DNA of 64,000 bases from Aphanocapsa lilacina HA4352-LM1 (lineage in GTDB: Bacteria; Cyanobacteriota; Cyanobacteriia; Gloeobacterales; Gloeobacteraceae), in the NCBI GenBank assembly GCA_019359725.1, contig JAHHGR010000009.1, positions 19,731-83,730 of the forward strand, given 5' to 3'. The notes beneath the pieces are model-generated. The model had not been told where the DNA came from. It did no database searches and saw only the letters and a list, made by a program, of their open reading frames with translations. Shown piece by piece: positions 15,983 through 26,014 of this stretch. Numbering within the stretch: position 1 is the first letter of the stretch; every line of letters starts with the position of its first letter. The position numbers were made by a program, and so were the translations under genes.

Positions 15983-17941
15983 ATGCGGCTGCTGATTTGC
16001 GAGAGTCCGGGCAAGATCAAGACCTTCAAGGGCATCCTCGGCGCGGGCTGGGACGTGCAGGCTTCCTTGGGTCATGTCATGGAGTTGGCCAACGACGGCG
16101 CCGATCACCTCGGTTTCGACGTCGGTTCCGAGGCGGTCACCTGCCGCTACGTGCCCAGGGGCGAGCGGGGGTCGGCGACCCTCAAGAAATTGCGCGCGGC
16201 GGCGGCCAAGGCCCAGGAAGTCTATCTGGCCACCGACCCCGACCGCGAAGGCGAAGCGATCGCCTGGCACCTGGCGCGGGAGTTGCGCCTCAAATCCCCC
16301 CGGCGCATCCGCTGCACCCAGATTACCGAGGGAGCCGTGCGCACAGCCCTGCAAGCACCCGGCCGCCTGGATATGGACCTGGTGAGCGCCCAGCGCGCCC
16401 GGCAGTGCCTCGACAAGCTGGTGGGCTACAAAGTTTCGCCTTTGCTGTGGAATGCGACCGGCGGCAAGAGCGCAGGCCGGGTACAGAGTGCAACGCTGCA
16501 CTTTGTGTGCGAGCGCGAACGGGAGATTGTCGCCTTTGTGCCCGTCGATTACTGGTCGGTGTGGGTCGAGTACGCCCCCGGCTGGCGGGCTTACTACCAA
16601 GGGGACGTGCCGGAGACGCCCGATCCGACCGAGGCGACCGACGACGCCAAATCGAACCAAGAAGCGCCCCCCGCCGAATCGACCCGGGTCCTGAGCGAGG
16701 CGGAGGCCGACCGGTTGGTCGCCCTGGCGCGCAGCCACCCCCACGCCGTCGAGGGCGTCGAGCGGCGCACCGTCACCAAGAATCCGCCCGCGCCCTTCAC
16801 CACCAGCACCCTCCAACAGGCGGCCGGGGCACTGCTCGGCTACAACCCCGAGCGCACGATGGGTATCGCCCAGCAGCTCTACGAAGGCATCGACCTGCCC
16901 ACCGGCCGCATGGGGCTGATCACCTATATGCGCACCGACAGCGTCGAAGTGGCTCCTGAGTTTGTCCAGCAGGCGCGCACCTACCTGCAGACCAACGATC
17001 CGGCTAACCTGCCCGCCCGCAGCACTGCTCACCGCTCCCGCGCAGGCGCCCAGCAGGCCCACGAGGCGATCCGCCCCACCGATGTCAGCCTGACGCCGCG
17101 CACGATCCGGGCGCACCTGAGCGAGGAGCAACTGCGGCTCTACGATATCGTCTGGCGGCGGGCGGTGGCTTCGCAGTGCGCCCCGGCCCGCTTGGCCAAG
17201 ACAAAAATCTTGACCCGCTCCGGCCCGGTGCACTGGCAGGCTCTGGGCATGACCGTCGCCTTCGCGGGCTACACCCGCTACTGGAACGATCTGGAGGCGG
17301 CCCTGGCCCTACCCGCCCTCGAAGCCGGGCAGCGGCTGGAACTGCTGCGCTCGGCCCACGAAAAAAAGCGCACCCAACCGCCGCCGCGCTACAGCGAGCC
17401 GAAGCTGGTGCAGCTGATGGAGCACAAAGGGATCGGGCGGCCTTCGACCTACGCTTCGACCGTCAAAACCCTCAAAGAGCGCGCCTACGTCGAACTGCAG
17501 GGCCGCGCGCTGGTGCCCACCGAGCTGGGGCTGGCCACCGACGCGCTGCTCGGGCGCACGCTGCCGGAACTGGTGGACAGCGCCTTTACCGCCCGCATGG
17601 AGGCGGGCCTCGACGCGATTGCCGCCAGCCGCGAGCCCTGGGAGAAATATTTGATCGGCTGGAACGCGGAGTATCTGGTGCCGGCGGTGGCGCGCGCCCG
17701 CGCAACGATTACGGCGGAATTTCCAAAGCGTTCGGCCGCTCCACGCATAGCCCAAGCGCTACAGACTTCGCGCACCCCCTGTCCCCGTTGCCGCCGGTTG
17801 CTCTCGAAGGTGCCCTCCAAAAAAGTCAAGCGGGGCTACTTTCTCAAGTGTCCCGCCTGTGCGGATCTGGTGATGTTCTGGAATCCCTGGCGCAAAATCT
17901 GGGAGCTTCCCAAGCCCACAACGGACCCGCAAACTCCCTGA
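15983..17941 (+). CDS. topA: Type IA DNA topoisomerase
   Basis: The 652-residue enzyme relaxes negative supercoils through a 5'-phosphotyrosine. Its Toprim domain begins LLICESPGKIKT and contains the acidic triad region DPDREGEA. The active-site Tyr lies in GLITYMRTDS, and the GIGRPSTYA motif follows. A single four-Cys zinc ribbon (CPRC ... CPAC) ends the protein, fewer than in E. coli TopA (865 residues). This makes it a short TopA; a second, longer TopA elsewhere in the genome is possible. The frame could start further left, but the ATG at 15983 matches the family start directly. Confidence 0.93.
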   Translation: MRLLICESPGKIKTFKGILGAGWDVQASLGHVMELANDGADHLGFDVGSEAVTCRYVPRGERGSATLKKLRAAAAKAQEVYLATDPDREGEAIAWHLARELRLKSPRRIRCTQITEGAVRTALQAPGRLDMDLVSAQRARQCLDKLVGYKVSPLLWNATGGKSAGRVQSATLHFVCEREREIVAFVPVDYWSVWVEYAPGWRAYYQGDVPETPDPTEATDDAKSNQEAPPAESTRVLSEAEADRLVALARSHPHAVEGVERRTVTKNPPAPFTTSTLQQAAGALLGYNPERTMGIAQQLYEGIDLPTGRMGLITYMRTDSVEVAPEFVQQARTYLQTNDPANLPARSTAHRSRAGAQQAHEAIRPTDVSLTPRTIRAHLSEEQLRLYDIVWRRAVASQCAPARLAKTKILTRSGPVHWQALGMTVAFAGYTRYWNDLEAALALPALEAGQRLELLRSAHEKKRTQPPPRYSEPKLVQLMEHKGIGRPSTYASTVKTLKERAYVELQGRALVPTELGLATDALLGRTLPELVDSAFTARMEAGLDAIAASREPWEKYLIGWNAEYLVPAVARARATITAEFPKRSAAPRIAQALQTSRTPCPRCRRLLSKVPSKKVKRGYFLKCPACADLVMFWNPWRKIWELPKPTTDPQTP

Positions 17942-17962
17942 CTCTGCACCTTGGACCGGTCC

Positions 17963-19726
17963 CTAGGCCGAGGTCGCTACTGCGAGCGGCAGACTGGCCA
18001 CCGGAGCCTCCAGCGGCGTCTGCAGGAGCACCTGAATGAGCGGGTGGCTCTGGAGCATCTCGCGGGTCACCTGCTTGACGGTGCGCTCCAATAGCTGCTT
18101 GATCCCCATCCAGTCGTACTGATAGCCCAAGGCGCCAGCTTCGAGCGGCTGGCGAAATTCGCCGAAGCGGCTCTGGGTGCGTTCGAGGGCGGTGCGCAGC
18201 ATGTCTTCGAGGTTGCGCGTCTCGGCGGAGCGGGCGACCGCTTTGATCGAGATCTGGGGCCGGGCGGCAAAAGTTCCCTGGGCAGTGAGGGCGACCGCGA
18301 CGGTCACAAAGCCGTCCTCGGCGAGGCGCTGGCGCTCGCGCAGGACGTTGCTGTTGACCATCGTCGAGCGGCTCGCATCTACCAGGTCCACCCCGGCCGG
18401 GATGCGATCGACGACGCGCATCGACTCGGCAGTGAGTTCGACCACGTCGCCATTTTCGGTGAGCAACATATTTTCGGCCGGTACGCCCATCTCCTGGGCG
18501 GTCTGGGCGTGGCGGCGGATCATCCGGTACTCGCCGTGGCAGGGAAAGAAGAACTTGGGTTTGGTGAGGGCAAGCATCAGCTTTTGATCTTCGATGGCCC
18601 CGTGGCCGCTCACATGGATGCCGCGCTCGCGACCGTAGATGACGTTGGCCCCCAGTTGCATTAGTTTGTCGATGACGCGCACCACCGAGATCGTGTTGCC
18701 GGGGATCGGATTGGACGAGAAGATCACCGTGTCGCCCGTCTGGATTTTGACCTGGCGGTGATCGCCACCCGCGATGCGGGTAAGGGCCGACATCGGCTCG
18801 CCCTGCGAACCGGTGGTGAGCACCAGCACCCGCTCGGCAGGCAGGCTATTGGCGGCCTGAACCGGCTGGAGGAGCGAGTCTGAAAAGTTGGGAATAAATC
18901 CCAACGCCTTGGCCTTGGCGATCATGTTGAGCATCGAGCGGCCCACGACGCACACCGAGCGGCCCGTCTTCTGGGCGATGTCGAGCAACATGTGGATGCG
19001 GTGGACCGAAGAAGCAAAGGTCGTCACAATCACCCGGCCGGGAGCTTCTTTGATGTAGCGCTCGAGGTTGGGGTAGACCGAGCGCTCGGAGGGTGTGAAG
19101 CCCGGTACCTCGGCATTAGTCGAATCGCTGATCAGGCAAAGTACGCCTTTCTCGCCGTGCTCGGCAAGCCGCTGGTAGTCGAACTTGCGGCCGTCTACGG
19201 GCGTATGGTCGAACTTAAAATCACCGGTGTGGATCACCAACCCCGTGGGGGTGTGGATAGCCAGGGTGTAGGAATCGGCCATCGAGTGGGTGTTTTGCAG
19301 GTACTCGACTACAAAGTACTTGCCCACGCGCACGGTGCCGCGCGGCCCGACCGTCTGCAGTTGGGTGCGGCCCAACAGCTCCGCCTCCCGCAGTTTGTCT
19401 TCAAGTAAAGCCAGCGCCAGGCGCGGTCCGTGGATGACCGGGATGCGCAGCCGCTGCAGGTGGTAGGGAATGCCGCCGATGTGGTCCTCGTGACCGTGGG
19501 TGACCACCATGCCGACGATTTTTTCCTGGTTTTCGATCAGCCAATCGATATTGGGCAGCACCAGGTTGACGCCGTGCATCTCCTCGGTCGGAAACGACAA
19601 CCCCCCATCCAGGAGCATAATCTCGTCGTTGACCTGAAAGATCCAGGTATTCTTGCCGATTTCTCCCAGCCCACCGAGGGGAGTGATGCGTAAGGGCGAA
19701 ACAGTCTGGTTCGGGCTTTCAGCCAT
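17963..19726 (-). CDS. rnj: Ribonuclease J
   Basis: The 587-residue metallo-beta-lactamase/beta-CASP nuclease has 5'-3' exo- and endonuclease activity in RNA decay and processing. The zinc motif HGHEDHIGG, later SDSTNAEVPG, the beta-CASP region with TTGSQGEP, the HVSGHG motif and the C-terminal domain are all present. The ATG at 19726 has AAGGA in front; the longer frame to 19999 overlaps dapA and is rejected. It is the last gene of asd-dapA-rnj, an order found widely in cyanobacteria, where RNase J follows the lysine-pathway genes. It converges on topA, only 21 bases away. Confidence 0.96.
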   Translation of the reverse strand: MAESPNQTVSPLRITPLGGLGEIGKNTWIFQVNDEIMLLDGGLSFPTEEMHGVNLVLPNIDWLIENQEKIVGMVVTHGHEDHIGGIPYHLQRLRIPVIHGPRLALALLEDKLREAELLGRTQLQTVGPRGTVRVGKYFVVEYLQNTHSMADSYTLAIHTPTGLVIHTGDFKFDHTPVDGRKFDYQRLAEHGEKGVLCLISDSTNAEVPGFTPSERSVYPNLERYIKEAPGRVIVTTFASSVHRIHMLLDIAQKTGRSVCVVGRSMLNMIAKAKALGFIPNFSDSLLQPVQAANSLPAERVLVLTTGSQGEPMSALTRIAGGDHRQVKIQTGDTVIFSSNPIPGNTISVVRVIDKLMQLGANVIYGRERGIHVSGHGAIEDQKLMLALTKPKFFFPCHGEYRMIRRHAQTAQEMGVPAENMLLTENGDVVELTAESMRVVDRIPAGVDLVDASRSTMVNSNVLRERQRLAEDGFVTVAVALTAQGTFAARPQISIKAVARSAETRNLEDMLRTALERTQSRFGEFRQPLEAGALGYQYDWMGIKQLLERTVKQVTREMLQSHPLIQVLLQTPLEAPVASLPLAVATSA

Positions 19727-19781
19727 ATAAGGTTCCTTGTGTGCGGTGTTTTCGTGGTAAAGATGCGGTCCATTCGACCGC

Positions 19782-20663
19782 TCAGACCAGCAGTTCAAGC
19801 TGGTGCAAAAGCTTTTCAAGCCGGGTGCCGAGTTCCTTGCCCCCGGCGACGAGCGGCAGGCGCAGGTGATTGACATCCCAGCCCTGCAGGGCGAGGGCCA
19901 GCTTGACGGGAATCGGATTGGTCTCCCAGAAAAGCCCTCGAAAAAGCGGGAACAGGTGCAGATGAATTCGGCGGGCTTGGTCGTTGTGGCCGTCCTCAAA
20001 GGCCCGGATCATCTGCTGGATGGGCTCTCCCACCAGGTGGGAGGCGATGCTGACCACACCGGTCGCCCCGACGGCAAGCATCGGCAAGGTCAGCGAGTCG
20101 TCGCCGCAGTAGATCACAAAATCCTCGCCGGTAAGCGCCCGGATGGCACTCACCTGGTCTAGGGAACCACTCGCTTCTTTGATGGCGACGATTCCCGGTA
20201 CCTCGGCAAGGCGGGCGACAGTCTCAGGGGCGAGGTGCACGCCGGTGCGTCCCGGCACATTGTAGAGGATCACCGGCAGATCCCCCGCCTGGGCGACGGC
20301 GCGAAAGTGCTCAAAAAGCCCGTCCTGGGTAGGTTTGTTGTAGTAGGGGCACACCTGCAGCGTGCCGTCGAGACCCAGAGCTGCGGCTTTGCGGGTGGCG
20401 GCGACCGCTTCGCGGGTGGCGTTGGAGCCGGTGCCCGCCACCACCTTGGCGCGGCCGGCCACCGCCCGGCGCACCACATCGAACAACGCGTACTCTTCTT
20501 CCCAACTCAAGGTCGGCGATTCGCCGGTGGTGCCGCAGACGACCAGAGTATCGCTGCCGTGGGCCGCCAGATAGCCGGCCAATTTTTCGGCCTCGGCGTA
20601 GTGGACATTGCCCTCGCCGTCGAAGGGCGTGATCATCGCCGTGAGCACCCGACCGAAGCTCAC
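19782..20663 (-). CDS. dapA: 4-hydroxy-tetrahydrodipicolinate synthase
   Basis: The 293-residue TIM-barrel enzyme condenses pyruvate with aspartate semialdehyde, the first committed step to lysine and diaminopimelate. Motifs present are GTTGESPTL (active-site Thr-Thr), the Tyr of [18 protein letters not shown], and the Schiff-base Lys in IAIKEASG. The GTG at 20663 is chosen because GGGAGG lies just upstream and it overlaps the asd stop as GTGA, indicating coupling. The longer frame runs into asd and is rejected. Confidence 0.97.
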   Translation of the reverse strand: MSFGRVLTAMITPFDGEGNVHYAEAEKLAGYLAAHGSDTLVVCGTTGESPTLSWEEEYALFDVVRRAVAGRAKVVAGTGSNATREAVAATRKAAALGLDGTLQVCPYYNKPTQDGLFEHFRAVAQAGDLPVILYNVPGRTGVHLAPETVARLAEVPGIVAIKEASGSLDQVSAIRALTGEDFVIYCGDDSLTLPMLAVGATGVVSIASHLVGEPIQQMIRAFEDGHNDQARRIHLHLFPLFRGLFWETNPIPVKLALALQGWDVNHLRLPLVAGGKELGTRLEKLLHQLELLV

Positions 20664-21673
20664 CGCCTCCCTCCCGCCAACTGTTCGGCAATCTGGACGG
20701 CGTTGAGGGCCGCTCCCTTGCGGATCTGATCGCCCGAAAGCCACAGATCTAGAGCCCCCGGACAGGAGAGATCCTCGCGCACCCGCCCCACCAGCACCGC
20801 GTCCCGGCCGCTCGCCTCGACGGGCATCGGGAAGTGGTTGCGCTCCCAATCTTCGACCACCTGCAATCCCGGGGCTTCGCGCAACAGCGCCAGTGCCTCC
20901 GCCACCGGGAAGGGCTCTTCAAATTCGAGGTTGACCGCCTCGCTGTGGGCGCGCAGGACCGGCACGCGCACGCAGGTGACGGCAATGGGCAGGGCCTCGC
21001 TGTGAAAGATGCGCCGCGTCTCGCGGCGCATCTTGCGCTCTTCCTCGCAGTAGCGGTCCGGTCCAATAGCCGAATTGTGCGGGAAAAGATTGAAGGCGAT
21101 CGGGTGAGGAAAAACCTCGGCTGTGGGCACTTCGCCCGCCAGCACCTGGCGCGTCTGGCGTTCAAGCTCCACCATGCCCGCCGCCCCCGCCCCGGAAGCC
21201 GCCTGGTAGGTGGAGACGACCAAGCGCTTCAGGGGCCGGCGCCGGTGTAGGGGCCAGACGGCCACCACCAGCAGGATTGTAGAGCAGTTGGGGTTGGCGA
21301 CAATTCCGCGGTGGGCAGTCAGATCCGCCAGGTTGACCTCCGGCACCACCAGCGGCACCGCCGGATCCTGGCGAAAGGCGCTGGAGTTATCGACAAACAC
21401 TCCTCCTGCCTCGACGATCACCCCGGCATACTGCCGGGCCACATCTGCCTCGGTGGCACCCAGAACAATGTCCTGGCCTTTGAGAGCCTCGGGCCTCAGC
21501 ACCTCGACGGGCAGAAATTCACCGGCAAAATCAAGCAACTTGCCCGCAGAACGCTCCGAGGCAAGCAGCTTGAGACTGGAGAGGGGAAAGTGGCGCTCTT
21601 GTAATAACTTGACCATCTCGGTGCCCACTGCTCCGGTGGCTCCCAGAACAGCGACACGGTATGCGTTTGTCAA
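20660..21673 (-). CDS. asd: Aspartate-semialdehyde dehydrogenase
   Basis: The 337-residue enzyme reduces aspartyl phosphate to aspartate semialdehyde with NADPH. It has the Rossmann motif [12 protein letters not shown], the catalytic Cys in ANPNCSTI, a GAGAAG stretch, and the catalytic His in [12 protein letters not shown]. Translation starts at TTG (21673) with a strong AAGGAGG 6 bases upstream. It is the first gene of asd-dapA-rnj and supplies the substrate of DapA directly. The 246 bases upstream hold its promoter and a 7-bp GAAGGCT/AGCCTTC hairpin (21792-21808). Confidence 0.97.
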   Translation of the reverse strand: MTNAYRVAVLGATGAVGTEMVKLLQERHFPLSSLKLLASERSAGKLLDFAGEFLPVEVLRPEALKGQDIVLGATEADVARQYAGVIVEAGGVFVDNSSAFRQDPAVPLVVPEVNLADLTAHRGIVANPNCSTILLVVAVWPLHRRRPLKRLVVSTYQAASGAGAAGMVELERQTRQVLAGEVPTAEVFPHPIAFNLFPHNSAIGPDRYCEEERKMRRETRRIFHSEALPIAVTCVRVPVLRAHSEAVNLEFEEPFPVAEALALLREAPGLQVVEDWERNHFPMPVEASGRDAVLVGRVREDLSCPGALDLWLSGDQIRKGAALNAVQIAEQLAGGRR

Positions 21674-21919
21674 TCGGCCTCCTTAACGGGTTGGTCAGTG
21701 GTGCGTTTGGTCAAAAGAGTGGGGGATAAATTTTGGATTTTAATGTTTTGTTGCACAACTAAGTAGCCAGAGCCTAGAAAACGTTGCTTGCGAAGGCTGA
21801 AAGCCTTCCCTAGCGTACTTCTCTGCCTCCAGCGATCTAACGTTTAATTACCTTCGCTTACTTATACGCCCATTCTACAGGCTTCGGGTATCCGGTGTCA
21901 GCCTCTCTGCTCCGGCCGC

Positions 21920-24900
21920 TCAGGCGGTCTCAAGCTGTCGGCGCAGGGTGTCGTCGAGCAAGCTCAGCAGCTCGTCGATGCTCTGATCGCCTTTTTTGAG
22001 GATCTGTTCGGTCTGCTCGGCAAGCAAGGTTTGGCGCTGCTGTTCGGTCAAATCCATCGCACTCAAAATGAGCACCGGCAACTGCCTGCCCCCCGGCATC
22101 CGGCGCAGGCGCCTGAGCACTTCGAAGCCATCCATCTGCGGCATCATCAGATCGAGGATGACCAGTTGCGGTCGGTGGCTTTCGAGGTAGGCGAGGGCCT
22201 CGGGGCCGGAGGCGGCTGGTTGCACACGGTAGCCTTCGTCGCGCAGGCAGGCGGCCAGGTACTCGCGGTTGTCGGCGCTGTCGTCGACGATCAAGATCGC
22301 ATCGCCCTCGGGGGCGACCCGGCGGCGCTTGAGCACCGCGAGCAAACTTTCCTGGCCCACGGGGCGGATCAGAAAATCCGCCAGTCCAAGTGGGATCGCC
22401 AGGCCCCGCTCGCCTGCGACGCTCTGCAACAAGATCGGAATACCGGCGGTAGTGGGGTCGGTCCGCAACTCGAAGAGCACCCCCCACAGATCGGTGCGCG
22501 GCAGGGTCGGATCGAGCACGATCGCATTGGGGCGTTCGGCTTTGGCAATCTGGATGCCCTCGATGCTGTCGGGGGCAAACAGCAACCGGTAGGAGCGCTC
22601 GGCAAGCCGGGTGGCCACCAGTTGCTGCACCTGCAGGTCGTGCTCGATAAACAGCACCTTCGGCGGCTCACCCGCCGAGCGCCCGGCAGGGATAACAGCA
22701 GGCCCGCAGGGCAGACGGACGGTAAAAGTGCTGCCCACGCCCGGGGTGCTCACCAACGAAATCTCGCCTCCCATCAGCGTCACCAACCGTTTGCAGATAG
22801 CCAGCCCCAATCCGGTGCCGCTGGCCTGGCGCGTCGCGGCCCCTTCCAGGCGGCTAAATTCGTCGAAGACTTTTTGTTGTTGGTCCGGATCGATGCCGAC
22901 GCCGGTATCGCGCACCTCCAACTCGAAGCGGTCGGCCGCCGGGCGTCGGACGCGCACTTCGACTTCACCCCGCTCGGTGTACTTGAAGGCGTTGCTGAGC
23001 AAGTTGATCAAGATCGTGCGCAGTTGCTGCGGATCGGTCTCGACGGCCCCTATGGACGGGTCGACGGCGATGCGCACCGACAGATTTTTTTGGAGCGCGA
23101 GGCTTTCGAGGGCGGCGTAGACCTCGCGCACGAACGGTTCGAGGGCGACCGGCTGGTAGCGCAACTCAACTTTGCCCGCTTTGATCTTGGCGAGATCAAG
23201 AATGTCGTTGACCAGCCGCAGCTGGATCTTGCCGTTCTGATAGACGCGGTCGAGTTGCAGCAGTACCTGCGGTTGCTCCTGCAGGTTTTTGTTGCGCAAC
23301 AGCAGCTGCGAGAAGCCGATAATCGCGTTGAGAGGTGTGCGCAACTCGTGGCTCATCGAGGCCAAAAAGTTGTTCTTCTGGCGGTCGGCTTCGACGAGTT
23401 CCTGATTCTGGCTTTCGATCTGCAGCCGCTGCTGCTCGAGTTCTGCGTTGATGGCCTCCAGTTCGCTCTGCTGGGCTTCGAGTTCTGCGTTGGTGGCCTC
23501 CAGTTCGGTATTCAGAGCCTCCAGTTCGTGGGCCTGCTGCGCCAGGCGCCGCTCGCGCTCGCGCTCGACCGTCACATCGCGAAAAACGGCCACCACCCCA
23601 TAGATGTTGCCACGGCCGTCTTTGAGCGGCGAAGCACTAACCGACAATAGTACCGAGCGTCCCTGGCGGATCCGAATTTGCAGGTCGGCGCGCACCGTGG
23701 TGCCGAAGCGCACGGCGCGGCGAACCGGCACTTCCTGCGCTTCTAAAGGCTCGCCCTCCAGGGTGAACACCTCGAAGCGATGCTGCCAGTCGCTGTCGGT
23801 GAGATCTTGATCGGCAGGCAGACCCAGAATGCGCAGTCCCGCCGGGTTGATCAGTTGCGGATTGCCCTGGGCATCGGCAATCGACACACCGTCGGACATC
23901 TGCTCGAACGTGGCTTCCAGGCGCGCCCGCGCTTCTTCGATGGCGCGCACGCTGCGGCTGTTGAGCAGGGCGATGGCCAGCTGACTTGAAACACTTTCGA
24001 GCAGGTTGCGCGCTATGGGAGCCAGGGGCTCCAGACCCGCAACAAAGAGCACGCCCACCAGTTGCTGTTTGCTCAAAAGCGGCCAGGCGGAGAGGCTGCG
24101 CGGCTGCAGCGCGCCCGCGGGAGTCTCAAGGGAGAGCGGCTCCCCCGCGGGGGGGCTCTGCAGCACTACCGGGGCGCACCGGGATGCCGCCAGACCGACC
24201 ATGCCTTCGCCCAGGCGAATGGCAGGCGCCGGGGCGCTCAGACCCAGGCTGCTCTGCAACAGCAGCCGCCCACCTTCGAGCAGATAGAGCGCCCCCAACT
24301 GCGACCCGGTCAGTTCCCCCAGGCTCTCAAGCAGCCGCCCGCACAGGCGGTCGAGGTCGATTTCTTCGACGATTGCCGCATCGAGGGCGCGCAGGCTGCC
24401 CAGAATGTCGCGCTCGCGCAATTCGAGGTTCTGGCGGCCCAGCCGCTCGGCCGTCTGATTGAAGGAGCGGGCGAGCACCGCCAGCTCGTCGTCGTTTTCG
24501 ATAACTTCAGCAGGTACCCGCGTCTGAAAATTTCCTTCGCCAAGGGCTACCGCCGCCCCCTCCAGCGCCGCAAAAGGCCGCCTTAGACTGCGCACCAATC
24601 CCAGGGAAATTACCCCAGCCAGCAACCCGGCCATCGCCAGAAGCCCGATACTCAAAATTTCGCTCTGGTTCTGCCGCTCGCTGATCCGCGCTTCGAGCTG
24701 CGCAAAGAGCAGGTCATTGCGCCTGCGCACCTCCGCTGCCGCCCGGCGAAACCGGTCGAAGCGTTCTTTACCCTGGCGGCTGCGGCCAAGGTCCAGAGCC
24801 GCAGCCACATCGCCGCGCCGGAGCGATTCGATTTCGCCGGCGCGCACAAATTCGTACCAGCGCTCAGCCGCTTGTCCTGCGGCGTCGAGGGCGCTGAGCA

Positions 24901-25267
24901 TCTGACTACGCATCTGCGGGTCTTCGATGCGGACGGTGATCAGTTGCACGACCCGCCGGGCTTCTTCGAGGGAGCTCAGGTACTGGACCCGTCCCTGATA
25001 GAAAGGGGCGAGAAACTCCTCCTGGCGGGCCAGCAAAAATCCGCGCACGCCCGTCTCCTGATCGGTCATGCCTTCTTGCATCCGGTAGACGTTCATATTG
25101 AGTTCGCGGCTGAGCCGATAGGACTGCCGGAGGTTTTCGACCTGATGAAATACCAGCCAGTAATTAAATCCAAAGACCAGCAAAAATACGAGCAGCAGCG
25201 AACCCAGAGTCAGCAACAGCCGCCTGGCGATTGAGCCTTTTCGTTGGGATTTGAATTTCGCAATCAC
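21920..25267 (-). CDS. CHASE3-HAMP-GAF-PAS hybrid histidine kinase with two receivers
   Basis: The 1115-residue membrane kinase has a transmembrane segment (about 17-38), an extracytoplasmic CHASE3-type helical bundle (about 45-200, with GMTDQETGVRGFLL), a second membrane segment (about 207-228), HAMP, GAF (about 300-440) and PAS (about 455-575). A Glu/Leu/Ala coiled coil (about 580-628) leads to HisKA with His640 (SMSHELRTP), then HATPase and two receivers. Receiver 1 keeps Asp919 but has IRP where the conserved Lys-Pro should be, so it is probably a pseudo-receiver. Receiver 2 has Asp1039 and is intact. A transmitter with tandem receivers suggests an internal phosphorelay; the stimulus is unknown. 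Confidence 0.9.
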   Translation of the reverse strand: MIAKFKSQRKGSIARRLLLTLGSLLLVFLLVFGFNYWLVFHQVENLRQSYRLSRELNMNVYRMQEGMTDQETGVRGFLLARQEEFLAPFYQGRVQYLSSLEEARRVVQLITVRIEDPQMRSQMLSALDAAGQAAERWYEFVRAGEIESLRRGDVAAALDLGRSRQGKERFDRFRRAAAEVRRRNDLLFAQLEARISERQNQSEILSIGLLAMAGLLAGVISLGLVRSLRRPFAALEGAAVALGEGNFQTRVPAEVIENDDELAVLARSFNQTAERLGRQNLELRERDILGSLRALDAAIVEEIDLDRLCGRLLESLGELTGSQLGALYLLEGGRLLLQSSLGLSAPAPAIRLGEGMVGLAASRCAPVVLQSPPAGEPLSLETPAGALQPRSLSAWPLLSKQQLVGVLFVAGLEPLAPIARNLLESVSSQLAIALLNSRSVRAIEEARARLEATFEQMSDGVSIADAQGNPQLINPAGLRILGLPADQDLTDSDWQHRFEVFTLEGEPLEAQEVPVRRAVRFGTTVRADLQIRIRQGRSVLLSVSASPLKDGRGNIYGVVAVFRDVTVERERERRLAQQAHELEALNTELEATNAELEAQQSELEAINAELEQQRLQIESQNQELVEADRQKNNFLASMSHELRTPLNAIIGFSQLLLRNKNLQEQPQVLLQLDRVYQNGKIQLRLVNDILDLAKIKAGKVELRYQPVALEPFVREVYAALESLALQKNLSVRIAVDPSIGAVETDPQQLRTILINLLSNAFKYTERGEVEVRVRRPAADRFELEVRDTGVGIDPDQQQKVFDEFSRLEGAATRQASGTGLGLAICKRLVTLMGGEISLVSTPGVGSTFTVRLPCGPAVIPAGRSAGEPPKVLFIEHDLQVQQLVATRLAERSYRLLFAPDSIEGIQIAKAERPNAIVLDPTLPRTDLWGVLFELRTDPTTAGIPILLQSVAGERGLAIPLGLADFLIRPVGQESLLAVLKRRRVAPEGDAILIVDDSADNREYLAACLRDEGYRVQPAASGPEALAYLESHRPQLVILDLMMPQMDGFEVLRRLRRMPGGRQLPVLILSAMDLTEQQRQTLLAEQTEQILKKGDQSIDELLSLLDDTLRRQLETA

Positions 25268-25514
25268 CCGGTCCTCTCTCGTCCTACGCTTGGTCCATCT
25301 ACCAAAAGGCAGATGCGGTGCTTGACAGGTTGCAACCCAAGATTGCGGGAAGGCCAGTTCTGTGAAACCCGCGTGTTAACAGTATGCGCCCGCCGCATCG
25401 GCGGGCGCAACAAATGCCCGCCGGTTGGTCCGTCAGGCTTGGCTTCACAAACTGGAACCGCTCCCGAATCCCTCGGCGTCGCCGGACGGTTGGACGTGCG
25501 CTAACATTTGGGTC

Positions 25515-25889
25515 ATGGACTCTACCTGGTGGCCGCTGCTGGTGCTCGTTCCAGCCGGGGTGCTCTACTTCTACTTCAAGCTCACCGAGAAAAATCTGAT
25601 GGGCAATTGGGCGGCGCTCATCAAGGACGGCGTCGCCTCGGCAATCGCCTTTGGGGCAGTCGGTCTTACTTTTTTTGTGGCCTATCCGGACGGCTGGCTT
25701 CACTGGCTGGGATTGGTACTTGCACTTTGGAGCCTCACCTACTGGGGGTCCGCCGCCATCAGCTACCGCAACTTGCGCACCGAGCGCAGCGGCGGCCGGG
25801 TGGATCCCCCCTTCGGCGTGCGCACCCCATCCAACCCCGCCCGACCCAACCGCCGACAGCGCCGCAGCAACCGCCAAAAGCGCCCCTGA
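25515..25889 (+). CDS. Small membrane protein, two or three predicted helices
   Basis: The 124-residue product begins with a hydrophobic helix (about 5-20), has further membrane segments at about 40-57 and 62-82, and ends in a strongly basic, Arg/Asn/Gln/Pro-rich cytoplasmic tail (last 35 residues). I do not recognise the family. The ATG at 25515 is preferred because the first helix starts right there; the longer frame from 25425 is not protein-like. It is followed closely by the promoter of the iron-transport operon, so it is probably a separate transcription unit. The basic tail could bind nucleic acid or lipid head groups. Confidence 0.55.
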   Translation: MDSTWWPLLVLVPAGVLYFYFKLTEKNLMGNWAALIKDGVASAIAFGAVGLTFFVAYPDGWLHWLGLVLALWSLTYWGSAAISYRNLRTERSGGRVDPPFGVRTPSNPARPNRRQRRSNRQKRP

Positions 25890-25898
25890 GCAGCACAA

Positions 25899-25927
25899 TT
25901 GACAATTAATTGCAGCAAGATTATAGT
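25899..25927 (+). promoter_or_regulatory. Near-consensus sigma-70 promoter of the iron-transport operon
   Basis: A perfect -35 TTGACA (25899-25904) is followed after 17 bases by TATAGT (25922-25927). The -35 lies inside the palindromic run CAATTGACAATTAATTG, which could be an operator for an iron regulator such as Fur. It is 88 bases before the binding-protein GTG. Confidence 0.7.
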
Positions 25928-26014
25928 TTCACAGGCTACAGGAACGCCCCTTGCAACGCCCGTAGTCGCGGCGGTTGCGGGAGGTGTCTTCGTGCGAATG
26001 TCCTGGAGGTTGCT

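Noticed and set aside
4563..16263. HIP1 octamers GCGATCGC (near 4568 and 16256)
   Set aside because: Only two copies were noticed; most cyanobacteria have far more, so this is chance and in line with a HIP1-poor lineage.
14731..17233. Long minus-strand frames over corA and topA
   Set aside because: Both plus-strand genes have full motif sets; the minus frames are shadows.
21674..21919. Terminator at the GAAGGCT/AGCCTTC hairpin upstream of asd
   Set aside because: Seven-bp stem with no T-run on either strand; it is noted only as a hairpin in the leader region.
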